Origin: Leucogyrophana mollusca
Taxonomy: Eukaryota; Basidiomycota; Agaricomycetes; Boletales
Length of the DNA stretch: 46,337 nucleotides
Assembly (NCBI GenBank): GCA_021014945.1
Contig: MU266555.1
Location: 1-46,337 of the forward strand
Direction of reading: 5' to 3'
In this document: positions 1 through 11,139 of the stretch, one piece after another
How positions within the stretch are numbered: position 1 is the first letter of the stretch
Layout: each line of letters opens with the position of its first letter
Notes under the pieces: model-generated
What the model was told of the DNA's origin: nothing
Seen by the model: only the letters and a program-made list of their open reading frames with translations
The model's database searches: none
Program-made: the position numbers and the translations under genes

Positions 1-1391
1 GAGGGTGACACGTGTCCAGTCACACATTTACAATCTATCCCCGAGTTCTCCCCCCAATCTGTGGCAACCGCGAAAAGGGCTGTGCCTCTGGTGAGAAGGA
101 AGTCGAACAGCTTGAGGATGCCCTGGAGGGGGAGAAACGGAAAAAAGAAAATATCCAACGCAGGATCGATCTCGATGTCAAATCGTCCCAGGAGACCTAT
201 CATCGTCCCCTACCCGCCAACGCAGTCGCAGGACCCTCCCGTCAGCCGTACGACAACCCCTACTCTACCCATTCTAGAGAATTCGGTAATAAGTGGTCGT
301 TTTCGTTTTCCCCACACAATCGCAACGAAGATTCGCACAACTACGATAAATCTGCTGATCTAGCAGAGTGGATGCAACTGGAATCGATCCGAGCTGATGG
401 AAGCGTCGAGCTTGCATCCCAGCTCCAGAGCGACTTTGACAGAGAAGATAGGCATCTTCGTTCGCAGAGGGAGGACCTCGCGTATACCGTCCAGACTCTC
501 TTTCAGTGTGGGATCTGTTTCGACGAACTGCCCGAAGATGACGTGATGCGCCTTGAGCTGTGCAGACATCCCTTCTGCAGGGGGTGCATGAGAGGTTACA
601 TTTCGAGCAAGCTCGACGAACATCGCTTTCCGATTCTTTGTCCTACGTGCGCCACCGACAAGAGCCAAGTAAATCCTGGAGGTGCGTTGCATCGGCTTCC
701 AGATACATTGGCTGACGTACGGCATGTTGTCCAGTCGTCACAGGCGCGCTAGTGCAAATGATCGGTGTATCCGAACAGCAGTATGAAGTTTGGGTCGAGA
801 TGTCAATGATTCAGTTCTCAGTGCTCCTCCACTGTCGAAAGTGAGTAAACGAGTATTCGAAGTCAAGTTCTGGCTCATTATACCTATCCTCAGGTGCCAG
901 CGATCGGCATTCGTTGACCGTCAAGATCACGAAGATACACGGACGCTCGTCTGCCCGCTTCCGGACTGCGATCATATATGGTGCAAGGCCTGCCAGCAGT
1001 CCATTACCATCGGCGGACCCAAACATTCGTGCGACGGTTCGTCAGAGCTTGACCACCTGATGAAACAACGAGGATGGAAATACTGTCCGAGTACGTCCCC
1101 TTCCTCACCAAAAAAGTCCTCGTTCATGGAAACCTCTTCATAGGTTGCAAGACACCCATCCAGAAAGAAACGGGTTGCAATCATATGACGGTGAGCTAAC
1201 CTTCATCTTGGTTCGGCAATGCTGACTGGTCTGTAAAGTGCATGTCCCCAGGATGCAATACGCACTTTTGCTACCGCTGCGGGGGGCTAATCATTCAGTC
1301 TGCCTTGCAAGCAGAGATTCAGTCTTCGATTTCGGCTCACTATCGGCAATGTGCTTTATTTGAGATACCTGACCCCGATGTAGCACCATAG
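1..1391 (+). CDS. RBR-type E3 ubiquitin ligase, 5' end missing (copy 1)
   Basis: RING1-IBR-RING2 ubiquitin ligase that should take ubiquitin from an E2 and pass it through a RING2 cysteine to a substrate. Readable exons are about 70-681, 735-840, 894-1090, 1144-1190 and 1239-1391, all joining in frame. A charged coiled-coil stretch comes first, then RING1 (CGICFDE near 510, ending CPTC), an IBR (HCRKC, WCKAC) and RING2 starting SCKTPIQK, with the CNHMT|CMSPGC segment that holds the likely catalytic Cys and then HFCYRCG. The protein ends DPDVAP. It closely resembles the complete copy at 1676-3952, with identical intron positions. The first 70 bases do not resemble that copy and there is an in-frame stop at 6-8, so the N-terminal part is either outside the window or lost. 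Family call is firm; integrity is unknown. Confidence 0.8.
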
Positions 1392-1675
1392 CCTCGCTCT
1401 CCAAGCCCATCGTCGCGCTGTATAATAGCCTTGGATGCTTTACCACAGGGACAGACATTTTCCTCGACTTCGGGTTTTTGCCAGCTATCCCCGAAATACA
1501 GGTGAGGGAGGTTAGGGAAGGTGTTCAGTGAGTGTGCCTCAAAACGACAGTACAACAGGCCGGCTGTGAGGATGGCGAAGAAAGAGAGGGGCCCCACCCC
1601 AAAATAGGGCGGTTAGCAAGTCACTACCGCCTGTAATCTGCAGCGTTCTGTGGCCTCAAACTACAATCTGACATC

Positions 1676-3952
1676 ATGTCGAATAGCACGGGCATCAAGC
1701 CGAATACTAACACACGAGACACGCTTGTGGAGATGATGTCGGGAAAAGAGCACGTCGTCTCGCACGATGGCACCGGGCAATTTGGTGGTCGGGATGTCTC
1801 AGGAGTCTCTGCTTGCGGGCTGGCAGCATTGAATTTCGCAAGGATAGTTTTTGAGAAAGAGAAGAAAGGAGGAGAGTCCACGGAAAGTCTGCTCAGCGAA
1901 ATCACAAGCAAAGAAACATTGGAGGTCCGTGTTTGTGCCATGCAGTCGTGTAAGCGCCCGTCTCGGCAGGAACGTCTTCTCACGTTTCGCCTGTAGGAGA
2001 TCACGTCCATCTGCGCCAGATGGTCAAGCGAATTACACCTGGAAGTTGAAGACATATGCCGCATTCCACTGTTCGACAGGGCTTTGGAGCTAAAAAGGAC
2101 ACGGTATGGTCGCCCCGGTGTTGAGCACTTCAGAAAGCTTTTGGGGTGAGTAACACCCACATTCAAATTCCATAAACCTAAGATACTGGCATGTCTTCAG
2201 CAAAATGCAGTCTATCGCTTCCTCTACATTGGCCGTGATCACCCGTCCTCCCGAGATCATTGCATGCCTGAAGCTCGCCACTTTTGCCACGGACGTGTTC
2301 GTGATCTTCGACTCCCACCCGAGACCCGATCACCCGGGTGGTGCAGCTTTGATCCTCAACACATCAATCGCACACACTGCCACACGACTAGCCAGTATTC
2401 TTCCCGTCGACAATCGCATGTTATCGGAGGAAGACTTACAATGGCAGGCGCAGTTACTTGCGAATTTCTCGGCGCACATCTTCGTCCCCAAGAACCCGGA
2501 TACAAGCCCGGAAGGGATGACACAAGCAGTCGTTGAATCTAGTCTCGAGGTGCTCTCCTTACAGGCTGAGGTCGCGGAACTAAAACGCAAGAGTTCAGCC
2601 CTCGCATCGGATAATCAGCGCTTGGAGAAGGGGGCAGAACAGCTTGAGGACGCGCTTGTGGAGGGACAGCGGAAGAAAAACGACTTGCAGCACAAGATTG
2701 ACCTCGAAGCTAAATTCTCCCAGAAGGGCTCCAATCGGCCGGGGATTGTGAACGCAGTGGCAGGACCCTCCGGTCTTCCATACAACCACTCCGGTACCCT
2801 CGACTCTGAAGCAGGCCAAGGCCCCAGCGATTGTTGGCCCTGTTTGCCTCCTCCACAGCATCTTATGCGCGCTCCCCACAACCGCCAACAGGCCGATGAC
2901 GCGGCTCCAGCAGAGCCGATGCAACTGGATCCGATAGGAGCTGATGAGAGCGCCAAGCTCGCATTCCGGCTACAGTGCGATTTCGACAGAGAGGATTCAT
3001 CTCTTCGTTTGCAGATGGAACAGCTTGCGAAAACCTCGCAGAGTCTCTTCCAATGTGGGATATGCTTTGAGGAACAGCCCGAAGATTTCGTCATACGGCT
3101 CGAGGCTTGCGGGCATCCCTTCTGCAGGCCATGTGCGAGGAGTTACATTGCTGGTAAACTGGATGAACACCGCTTCCCCATTTTATGTCCGACCTGCTCG
3201 GCAGAAAAATGTCAAAACGATCCGGGAGGTGCGTAGTTTCGGTGACATGCGAGATTAACTGTATTGAACCAGACGCGTGCGCGTTTTAGCCGTTACAGGG
3301 TTGCTCTTACAGCAAATCGGCATCACCGAACATCAGTTCGCGGTTTGGTTGGAGATGGAAATGGTCCGGTTTTCAGTGCTCCTCCATTGCCGCGGGTGAG
3401 TATTCGACATGTAACTTATAAGGAGACCCCATTCATCTTTGGTCTAGGTGTAAACGCTCTGCATTCGTTGACAGACAGGATCACGACGCGACACTAACGC
3501 TTGCATGTCCCCTGCCCAACTGTGATTATGTTTGGTGCAAGGCTTGCCAGCGGTCCATCACTACAGGGGGACCAGAGCATTCGTGTGACGGCTCGTCCGA
3601 GCTGGACCACCTGATGAAGCAAAGTGGGTGGAAGTATTGTCCGAGTAAGGCAATCCCATTCTTGTAGTGACCTATCTGATGGCCGATGCTACCAGGCTGC
3701 AGGACACCTATTCAGAAAGCCATGGGATGCAACCATATGACGGTATGCCTATTTCTGATTACATCGAACACTTTATTCAAGCCCTGTTCGTTCAAGTGCA
3801 TCTCTCCGGGATGCAACACCCACTTCTGCTACCGCTGTGGAGAGGGTATTGTCCGGTCCGCCTTGCAGAAAGACATCAAGTCGGCGATATCAGCGCACTT
3901 CCAACGGTGCCGGCTCTTTGAAGACGTTCCCGACCATGGGGTACCACCGTAA
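1676..3952 (+). CDS. RBR E3 ubiquitin ligase with N-terminal putative cysteine-protease domain (copy 2)
   Basis: Complete seven-exon gene: 1676-1924, 1997-2145, 2201-3228, 3290-3395, 3448-3644, 3696-3742, 3797-3952, summing to 643 residues in frame. Residues about 30-200 hold SACGLAALN (Cys47, with Gln35 upstream) and FDSHPRPDH (Asp170, His172). Residues about 260-320 are a Glu/Lys-rich coiled coil. The last 230 residues are an RBR module: RING1 from CGICFEE to CPTC, IBR with WCKAC, and RING2 from SCRTPIQK through CNHMT|CISPGC to HFCYRCG, ending HGVPP. The RBR part predicts ubiquitin transfer through a RING2 thioester cysteine. The N-terminal Gln/Cys/Asp-x-His pattern is my inference of a deubiquitinase-like papain fold. 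The first intron needs a GTCCGT donor at 1925; the better-looking GTAAGC at about 1950 would create a stop. Copies 1 and 3 show local duplication. Confidence 0.82.
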
Positions 3953-3956
3953 TTCA

Positions 3957-6345
3957 CTGCATACACGTGGAATTTGAACCCATTGTTCACGGAAGGGCGG
4001 GTCACATAAATACGGCCCACCGGAGATGCTGATAACAATCAGAGAGCGAAGTAGCAGTCGTAGAGGCATTAATAAAATATAAGTTAACTGCAGAAAACAC
4101 CAAAATAAACGTTCGTCAAATGGGATAAATGACAACGTCAGAACCTTCCGCCGTAGTAGCCACCTCATGCCCACACATTCACCTTTCAGATGAGGACCCG
4201 CGTTCCCATTTTTCCCACTGGTTCTACGACCACGACACTTTACTTCGGGAGGTCGTGTCACGGTTCGGAGGTTCAAATTGAAGAGGGGACACATGGAATG
4301 CCGTCAGTTCCATGGACCGCCCATCTTGGCCACTACTCCTGTAGAAGGCATCACGAAGGCTGAGCAGCATCTTGCTTGCCATCAATGGGGGTAGAAGTAT
4401 CCCGTAAGGTATTGCAGCTTCGACCAAGGTTGACTGAAAGTATGTTGGTAAGAGTGACGACGAACAATGCGGGTCTAACCCACCGGTTCCCAGTACCACA
4501 CAACAGCATTGGCTATGTATACGGCATTGATGCTGGACAGATAGATTCAGCGAAAGTCAATATGATGAGCAACCGTCAAACATACACGACAAAGTAAATT
4601 ATCGAATCTCGGACAAGTAGGTTCCCGAGACGCTGCCCCGTCATCCCAGACACTACTGTTACATTTTGTTGGCGGAAATTGTGCCACCCTTTGATGAGCA
4701 TCAGCACCAAAAGCGTTGTTTCGAAAGCTAGAATTGGTAGCCAGTATGCGGCAAAATACCTTCCCTTGCGATGTCAGGCGACACTTACCAAAGAGGTTCA
4801 CAGACATACGGGGGCAATGTCATCGAGCAAACAACAAAACCAGGAGCGGGCTGTGCAAGTGCTGAAGATAATTTCGAATTAGCCGACATTGATGGGGCAA
4901 TAGAGGGCAATAGAGTGAAGCATACCAGGCGCGTAGTTCAAGCTTTTGAACATGATGAAGGCGCTAGCAATGATCTGTAGCGTCCCGAGCACGGACATAG
5001 ATACGAGGATCAAACGACTGCGCCCGTACATCGCCCAGAGACGGATCACAAGGATTGCTAAGAGGGCGTCAATAGTGTCTGGAGAAGCTCATATAACAGT
5101 TCACCGACTCTGGACAACGATAAGTATAACCAGCGCTGTTCCACTCTGAAATTTGAACCAATTTCCACCTGCAGGCCATAGGGGGGTCAATAACTGGGAT
5201 TCGGAGGTAAAATATACCCCCACATCTAAAAAGATACATCAGCATGAGCGGTGGGTAGAATGGTAGAACCTACAGCTAAGCAATACATCAGCTGACGCCA
5301 ATAATTAGAGACTGATGACCTACCGAGTTCCCTAGATTGGTGCCTTGATACAAGAACACTGGTTAAATTGCTTCAGCACACCTCGACAAGATCGAGAACG
5401 TATGTCACTTGCCGCTGGAGTTGAACCTGAAATATCCACCAATCGTAAGGTCTTTAGACTTTGAACGGGGGAACGCGATAAATCACCCACAGGCCCTCGA
5501 GTAGCGCGAGGCAGCGGTTCTGTAGCCACGCAGATGCTGTTAAAACCTGCATCATGCCTGACCTCAAACATTTCGATCCTCACTATGATATACAGCACTT
5601 TGATGAAAGACCAGGGCCGGTTCTAAAGCACACAAATGAGATGACGGAGAAATATTGCTATTTGACGTGTCATGGCTAGTCACCCAAACTAGGTCGACCT
5701 GCGCGGCAAGGGCATCGGTCAGCGAGGTCAGAAAGACACAGTTTTCGGTTCAACCTCTTTGTCTAACGTTGTCACTGCATAAAGGGGAAGTCTGGGTAAA
5801 GAACTGGAATGCGGGAGTGAACTCCTTACCGAGGTCATAAACATAGAGGACTGTCATGGCCACTATAGCAGGTGGGACGTTAGTGGGAGATCCGAGTGGA
5901 ACAATGAAACGCACGTGTGTTGTACCTCGACATCGCTGTATTCCTGACCTCCGACGCAATCTCGTTTAGGGCGGCAGACGGAAGTGCAGAAACGGCCATG
6001 GCAAAGTTCTGCGGTGGTGAGCTGAGTGGGGGGACGAAGGAGGAGGCGAATAACGAGACATGGCCAATTCGATGACCAATAGAAGGCCGACGAACGGAGG
6101 GTATCATGGTCAAATCCAGTGAGGCGGTTCGGGTAAGGGTGAATCGGGACCCTCAAGCACAAGCTGATGGGCACCGCCGAAGTAGGAAACTCTCGTAGTT
6201 CAGGATCATTGAATCTAAAGCTGACAAGGGACTTATGGAACGCCTTTGGCCCGCATCTTGTTTCGAGTGACGAGAGATAAGATTTTGCTCTGTGGTGTTT
6301 TTAGAGCACCCAGATCAAGAGTGACCTAGAGCGGTCCAGCCAGAC
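3957..6345. repeat. Left arm of a ~2.4-kb inverted duplication
   Basis: Its reverse complement aligns with about 10,768-13,262. The match starts within a few bases of the stop codon of the RBR gene (the AATGGGTTCAAATTCCA segment, minus strand) and ends near 6345 (GAGCGGTCCAGC segment). It spans one DUF6533 gene with its 5' and 3' flanks. Divergence is moderate and includes small indels, so the duplication is not recent. Boundaries are by eye, within tens of bases. Confidence 0.85.
4224..5999 (-). pseudogene. DUF6533-family multi-pass membrane protein, decayed copy A
   Basis: Minus-strand paralogue of the gene at 11,140-12,950. It begins MAVSALPSAALNE at 5999 and keeps the DUF6533 core read across small exons (MTVLYVYDL, TTLDKEV, DLVW, NRPWSFIKVLYII). 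Two lesions are visible against the other copy. A 3' splice site reads ATG instead of AAG (plus-strand bases about 5237-5239). The last exon has one extra base (the AAA at about 4436-4439), which shifts the frame before the conserved EAA.PYGILLPPLMA segment; that segment is still readable in another frame down to a stop at 4224. The family is of unknown function, expanded in mushrooms, with about seven transmembrane helices. A sequencing indel could mimic the frameshift; the splice-site change is independent of it. Confidence 0.6.
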
Positions 6346-6817
6346 CTGAATATTTTGTAGAACAAGGCGACCTGGGAGTAACTGTAAGTACTGTCAGGAA
6401 AACAAGCGCCTAACTGGTTGTTGGAGTCTATCGAAGAGACACTTATGGAGATCTGATCTATTAGCTATTGGTCCACTATCGGTGGCTCATTAACCCTGAC
6501 TTTTAGCATAGTAGTGCTCCTCTGCTTGTCGAAACCTACCACAGTTCTGCCTCCCCAACTTCGTGTAGTCATCTACATAAATGGTACATAAGTGGGTACG
6601 TTAAAACTTTCACCCGATCAACTACCGGGGCACAAACACCGAAGGGAACACCAGTCCCACTTCCTTTGCCAATGATATGCATGGCAAGTGCAGCAAAATG
6701 GTGAGTTGGTTGGAACAACTTCAGCTTCCGGTTGGAGAGGATTGCAATACCCATCTCAACTTTCGATAGGCCGATGATATAAGCGGAAGACTCGGACATA
6801 CGGACACCAGCTCTGAG
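6000..6817. other. Intergenic; 5' flank of copy A and of the DUF6535 gene
   Basis: The part up to about 6345 is the end of the inverted-repeat arm and would be the promoter side of DUF6533 copy A. From 6346 to 6817 I see no coding similarity on either strand; it presumably carries the promoter of the plus-strand DUF6535 gene. Confidence 0.5.
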
Positions 6818-9800
6818 ATGCTGGCTTCGTAAGTACCCAACCTCGTTTTCTCTTCGTCCTTCTGCTTATATTACTTGGCTGAATGTTTGCGATCAGGTGC
6901 CGGTCAATTCTGGTGCAAATCCATGAAACACTTCAAGAATCCACCATCGCGCAACATGGCAGCAAAGACGCTCGATCACGATTTTGGAGGACATACAAAC
7001 GTGAGGCAGCCGAGTACGATAGCGAGTTTCTTGACAGTCATCGGAGTAACATGGACATTGTCCTCATATTCGTGGGTTCTTCGACGCAACCTTTCTCCGT
7101 AGATGACTTATTACTCCCAAAACACTCAGTCTGGCTTATTCTCTGCTGTCTGTACCTCGTTCATCATCGCTATGGAACCCAGCCTCAATGCGGATCCTAC
7201 CGATACGACCCAGGCTCTCCTCAAGATATTGATTCACACCATCAACAACGATACCTTCCCTGGTCAGAACCTTCAGCCCCCGGAGTGGACTGGACCTACT
7301 CCGACGGTGATATGGACACAGACGCTCATTTACGCAAGTCTATCTGCAAGTCTTCTTGCAGCGTTAGGCGCTATGCTGGGTAAACAGTGGTTGAGTCACT
7401 TCAGTCATTTAGGACGGGGATCAGTGGACGCTCGTGGTAGACGAAGACAGCAGAAATTGGATGGGCTCCAGGCATGGCATTTAGATGCAGTTCTGGAGTG
7501 TCTGCCTGTCCTCCTCCAAATTTCCTTGCTTTTATTTGGAACAGCTCTCGGCGCGAACATTTGGACACAACAACCAATCATTGCAGCCCCAGTCATTGCA
7601 GCTACAGCATTTGGTGTTCTTTTCTACACCATGATTGTTGTTTCGTCGTTGATATCTCGCGACTGCCCCTTCCAGACGCCCACGTCGCGCAGCCTTCGAA
7701 TGTTTGGTGGCGAAGTCGTGAATGGCTATTTCTACGCGATGCAAAAGTTTTGCATCCTCGTTGATCTGCTACCCTTTGCGCACTCCCCTTACCTTATCAC
7801 TAGATTCGCCAGATTTTCAGAGCCTCCATTCCGACAATCATCATACGCAGAGGACGAGCAATCTTTGTCTATACCTCGTGTTGCAGCAGACGCTCCTTCC
7901 ATCCTTTGGATCCTCGAGACGTCCACCGACCCCGATGTTATCATGGCCGCAGCGAATATGGTGCCTGAAGTGGAATGGCCACTGCAACTAGATGTGTCAG
8001 GTGCCTTAGTGCAACTACGCGATACGTTTCTAGGCTGTTTCGAAGGCACCCACTGTCGCCAGCCTCGCATTGGGTATCTCGGACGGGATAGGGCGGTTGC
8101 TTGTGGAAAAGCTCTTCTTCACCTTCAACTCGAAAGGTTATGCTTTGAGGAGATGCCGGCCCTCTTTGACAAGCCATCAGAACTCCGGATTACTGGTATA
8201 ACTCCGAGCCTGCTCCCCGATATTGATTGGTTTTCGTTGCTGGAGCATGACGACCAGGAGTTGAAGTTTATCTGCGACACAATCAGGCGCGTGTGCGTGC
8301 TAGGAATCAGAACACATCCCTTCATCCCGAAAGTTCCAGACTCGTTCCTTTCATGGACATCACACTCATTCCTGTACGCTCTATATGACCCACAACCGTC
8401 TGGAAACCTCAAACAATGGGCCTTCAGTTCAGTTACACGCCTGCTTGCTTTCCCTCTCCTGCCGAGACACATTCTCGCCAACTGTTTGTTGGCTGCAAGT
8501 TCGCTTGTAGGCTTGCCCTTAAACCTAAGAGATCTCATGAAACTTGACAAGAGGTATGTTGATATAGGCTGTTGACGAGATGAGCCTCCTTGGCTGATGG
8601 TGTTCTCCACAGTGCTATCATCGAGAACCAGCTTGTACTGCTTCTGCAACAGCTTCGCGCAGTTCTCTCCAGCGAGGTCATCTATTCCAATAATAATCCC
8701 GACATCGCTGTGTACGCCATCAGGCTCCTCCGGCCTCTCTCTGTCCTCTTGGAGGGGGCGGAATTCCGCCAAATCTTTCTTGATCATGATATCCCTGAAT
8801 GGGCTTTTCGTCTTGGCAGATCTTTTGTGCGAGGGATTCTTCGACGGAGATCTATTCGTAAAGAACAGCTCTGCACCTGGGACAGCGCGTCAGCCGCGCT
8901 GCACCTCAGTGTTGTTTCCGCTGTCAGCACCCAATACGGACCCAGTGACTTGCGAGGGATATGGCGGCATCTGAATGGCGGCACTCATGGTCACCAGCGA
9001 ACGCCGGAAGATTTTGACTGCATCGCTGCGTTCTTACTTCATCACTACGAGTCCAACAATTGTGAAGCCGTCGCCGACGCTCTTCTGGTACTGAGCGAAA
9101 TGCGCGCAATTCCTAGCGGTAAAGAAGCAGCGACCTATCTCAAAGCGATAGTCTTCGGGATGGAGTCAGATACCCACCGCGTGCGTCACGCTGCTCTTAT
9201 GGCCGCCAATGCCTGCAGAGAGATATTGTCCGAGTTGCATGGCAACTCCTTCATCCCCGACGACTTTTCTCGTGCCCTCCGGACTTCCGTTTTTTCTGAC
9301 CTTCGTCCTCCCGGCGACGCACACGAGCCTTTCTCGCTGGACAATTTCCTCTACTGCGAAAGAGACTCGTGCTACCTGCAACTCTTGTTGTTTCTTACAC
9401 GCAATAAACTCTGGGACGTCCACCTCTACAACCACGGCCACTTTGATCGTTGTTGTGCTATCGCAGCTCGACTCCTTGAAGATGAAACGCCGCCGGTACA
9501 GCGACCATGGTCAGAACGTCTTTCCCTCTATCTTGTGGCTATCTTGTCCCGGATTGGTAAACGCAACCCGGGAGTGTATCATGAGTGGGGACACGACAGG
9601 TGCCGGGCCCTGATATACAACGCATGGATGTTCACCTCGTGGAAGCACAGCTGGAAGGATGAGGAATCCCATGTTTACGAGGCATTTCCTCTTCTCGTAG
9701 ATATCACCATCCGGCGAAGCAGACCAGATCCCGAATTCGTCACTCATCAGCTGAAGATAGCTATCAGGCAAACCATAGAAGCATTGAGATCCACACATTG

Positions 9801-9870
9801 GGAGCCTTCGATGCCAAAGCTATTGGATAAGTTGGTAGAGCTGATAGACGAAGACGCGCAAATACCCTAG
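6818..9870 (+). CDS. DUF6535-domain membrane protein
   Basis: Four-exon model: 6818-6828, 6897-7071, 7130-8553, 8613-9870, giving 955 residues. The N-terminal DUF6535 signature is clear: FWRTYKREAAEYD, SNMDIVLIF|SGLFSAV, then the segment with NNDTF, the helix LIYASLSASLLAALGAML with GKQWL, and a helical pair following HLDAVLECLPVLLQISLLLF. The rest (residues about 250-955) is a long helical region without a domain I recognise. Function is unknown; the family is widespread in mushroom genomes and usually has an N-terminal membrane part and a large C-terminal region. The start is uncertain: ATG 6818 lies just before an intron, and ATG 6883 would bypass that intron. Its last third and 3' flank are duplicated at about 13,320-14,215. 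Confidence 0.8.
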
Positions 9871-10370
9871 TTCCTACATTCGGACAACCATGTGTATTCA
9901 GTTTACACCGTTCGATGGAACTGCTTTCCCCGCTTCTACCAACTTCCAACCGCTGCCTCGCCCCAGTCCACTACGTCACGTCACCTCTCTCGCTGCTTAC
10001 TCCGCGGCTCACCTACGATGTGATGGGAAACTGGAAAGGAAGACTAGTGCTCATCAGTCCGCGAGACTGGTTTGGGCTAGGCAGTCTCTGAAATCATAGC
10101 TCTGGGGGAGGACTTGGTGGCATGCATTATATCCTCATACGGACCCCGTGGCATCATTGATGATCTTTTGCAACGTAGGGCGGTGAAGACCAGCGATGAT
10201 GGGACCATCATCCACGACTGTAACAGGTCGGAGATGGTATTCTGAATTGCCACAATAACACTTCCAATCGATAACTCGTACTACGCAATACCCGTCGAAA
10301 GGTTGACCACTGTATAAAAGAGGCGGTATGCACGGAACCACGGATGCGATTCAACTGATGCCCGCTATTT
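9390..10370. repeat. Direct repeat, first copy (DUF6535 3' end plus flank)
   Basis: The end of the DUF6535 gene and about 500 bp downstream match about 13,320-14,215 in the same orientation. Shared landmarks are EDETPPVQRPW (coding), CAACTTCCAACCGCT, CTCTGGGGGAG and GTCGAAAGGTTGACCACTGTAT. The two copies bracket the RBR remnant and DUF6533 copy B. The non-coding part 9871-10,384 holds no gene. Confidence 0.8.
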
Positions 10371-10384
10371 ATCTTTTTGTGCGC

Positions 10385-10706
10385 CATTTAGCCGCCACAG
10401 TATTACTTATCCAACAAATCGGCACCACTGACCATCAGTTCGCGCGTTGAGATGGAGATGGTCCAGAAAGATACGGGATGCAACCATATGACGGTATGCC
10501 TACCCCTATGTACATTGAGGACTCTATTCAAGCCCTGTTCGCTCAAGTGCATTTCTCGGGGATGCAACACCCACTTCTGCTACTGCTGTGGAGAGGGCAT
10601 CGTCCGGTCTGCTTCGCTGAAAGACATCAAGTCGGCGATATCAGTCGCCCATTGCCAACGATGTCGGCTGTTCGAAGACATGCCCGACCATGGAGTACCA
10701 CCGTAG
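10385..10706 (+). pseudogene. RBR E3 ligase remnant with internal deletion (copy 3)
   Basis: Bases 10,385-10,465 match the RBR exon that begins at 3290 in copy 2 (GCCACAGTATTACTTATCC, GACCATCAGTTCGCG). They are fused directly to the RING2 exon that starts at 3696 in copy 2 (AAAGATACGGGATGCAACC). About 340 bp holding the IBR exon and adjacent introns are missing. The RING2 tail is still readable: CNHMT, then after an intron CISRGCNTHFCYCCGEGI, ending PDHGVPP. One RING2 residue has changed (CYRCG to CYCCG). With no RING1, no IBR and no N-terminus it cannot make a working ligase. Confidence 0.85.
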
Positions 10707-11139
10707 TTTACTGCACAGGCCGAACTCGAAAGGAGCAACTCGCCTTACTCCACAAAATGCTCAGATCTAGCTGGACCGCTCTGGGCCGCAGCTCACGCTT
10801 GATCCGGCTACTCCAGAAACACTACAAGCACCCTGTCAAGCAAATTCCCATCTCTGGTCACTCGAAGCAAGATGCGGGCCAAAGGCGCTCCAAAATTCCT
10901 TGACCAGCTTTAGATTCCATTATCCTGAACCACGAGAGTTTCCCATTTCAACGGCGTTGCCCACCACCTTGTGCTTGGGGTCCCGGTGCACCATTACCCG
11001 AAGCGCCTTGTTGCGGACTTGACAATGTCTACCATACCTCCGTCCGCCGGCCCCCAATTGGCCATCGAATTGGGCGCGGGCCTCGTTACCCCCCTGCTCC
11101 CTCGTCCCCCCACTTAGCTCATCACTGTAGAGCTCTGCT
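10707..11139. other. Intergenic; 5' flank of DUF6533 copy B
   Basis: Bases 10,707-10,767 link the RBR remnant to the inverted-repeat arm. From about 10,768 the sequence is the reverse complement of the 6000-6345 flank and should contain the promoter of copy B. No open frame of note. Confidence 0.55.

Noticed and set aside
1949..1996. GTAAGC donor as the first intron start of the complete RBR gene
   Set aside because: Joining from it to the TAG acceptor at 1996 creates a TGA stop; GTCCGT at 1925 keeps the frame and the expected sequence.
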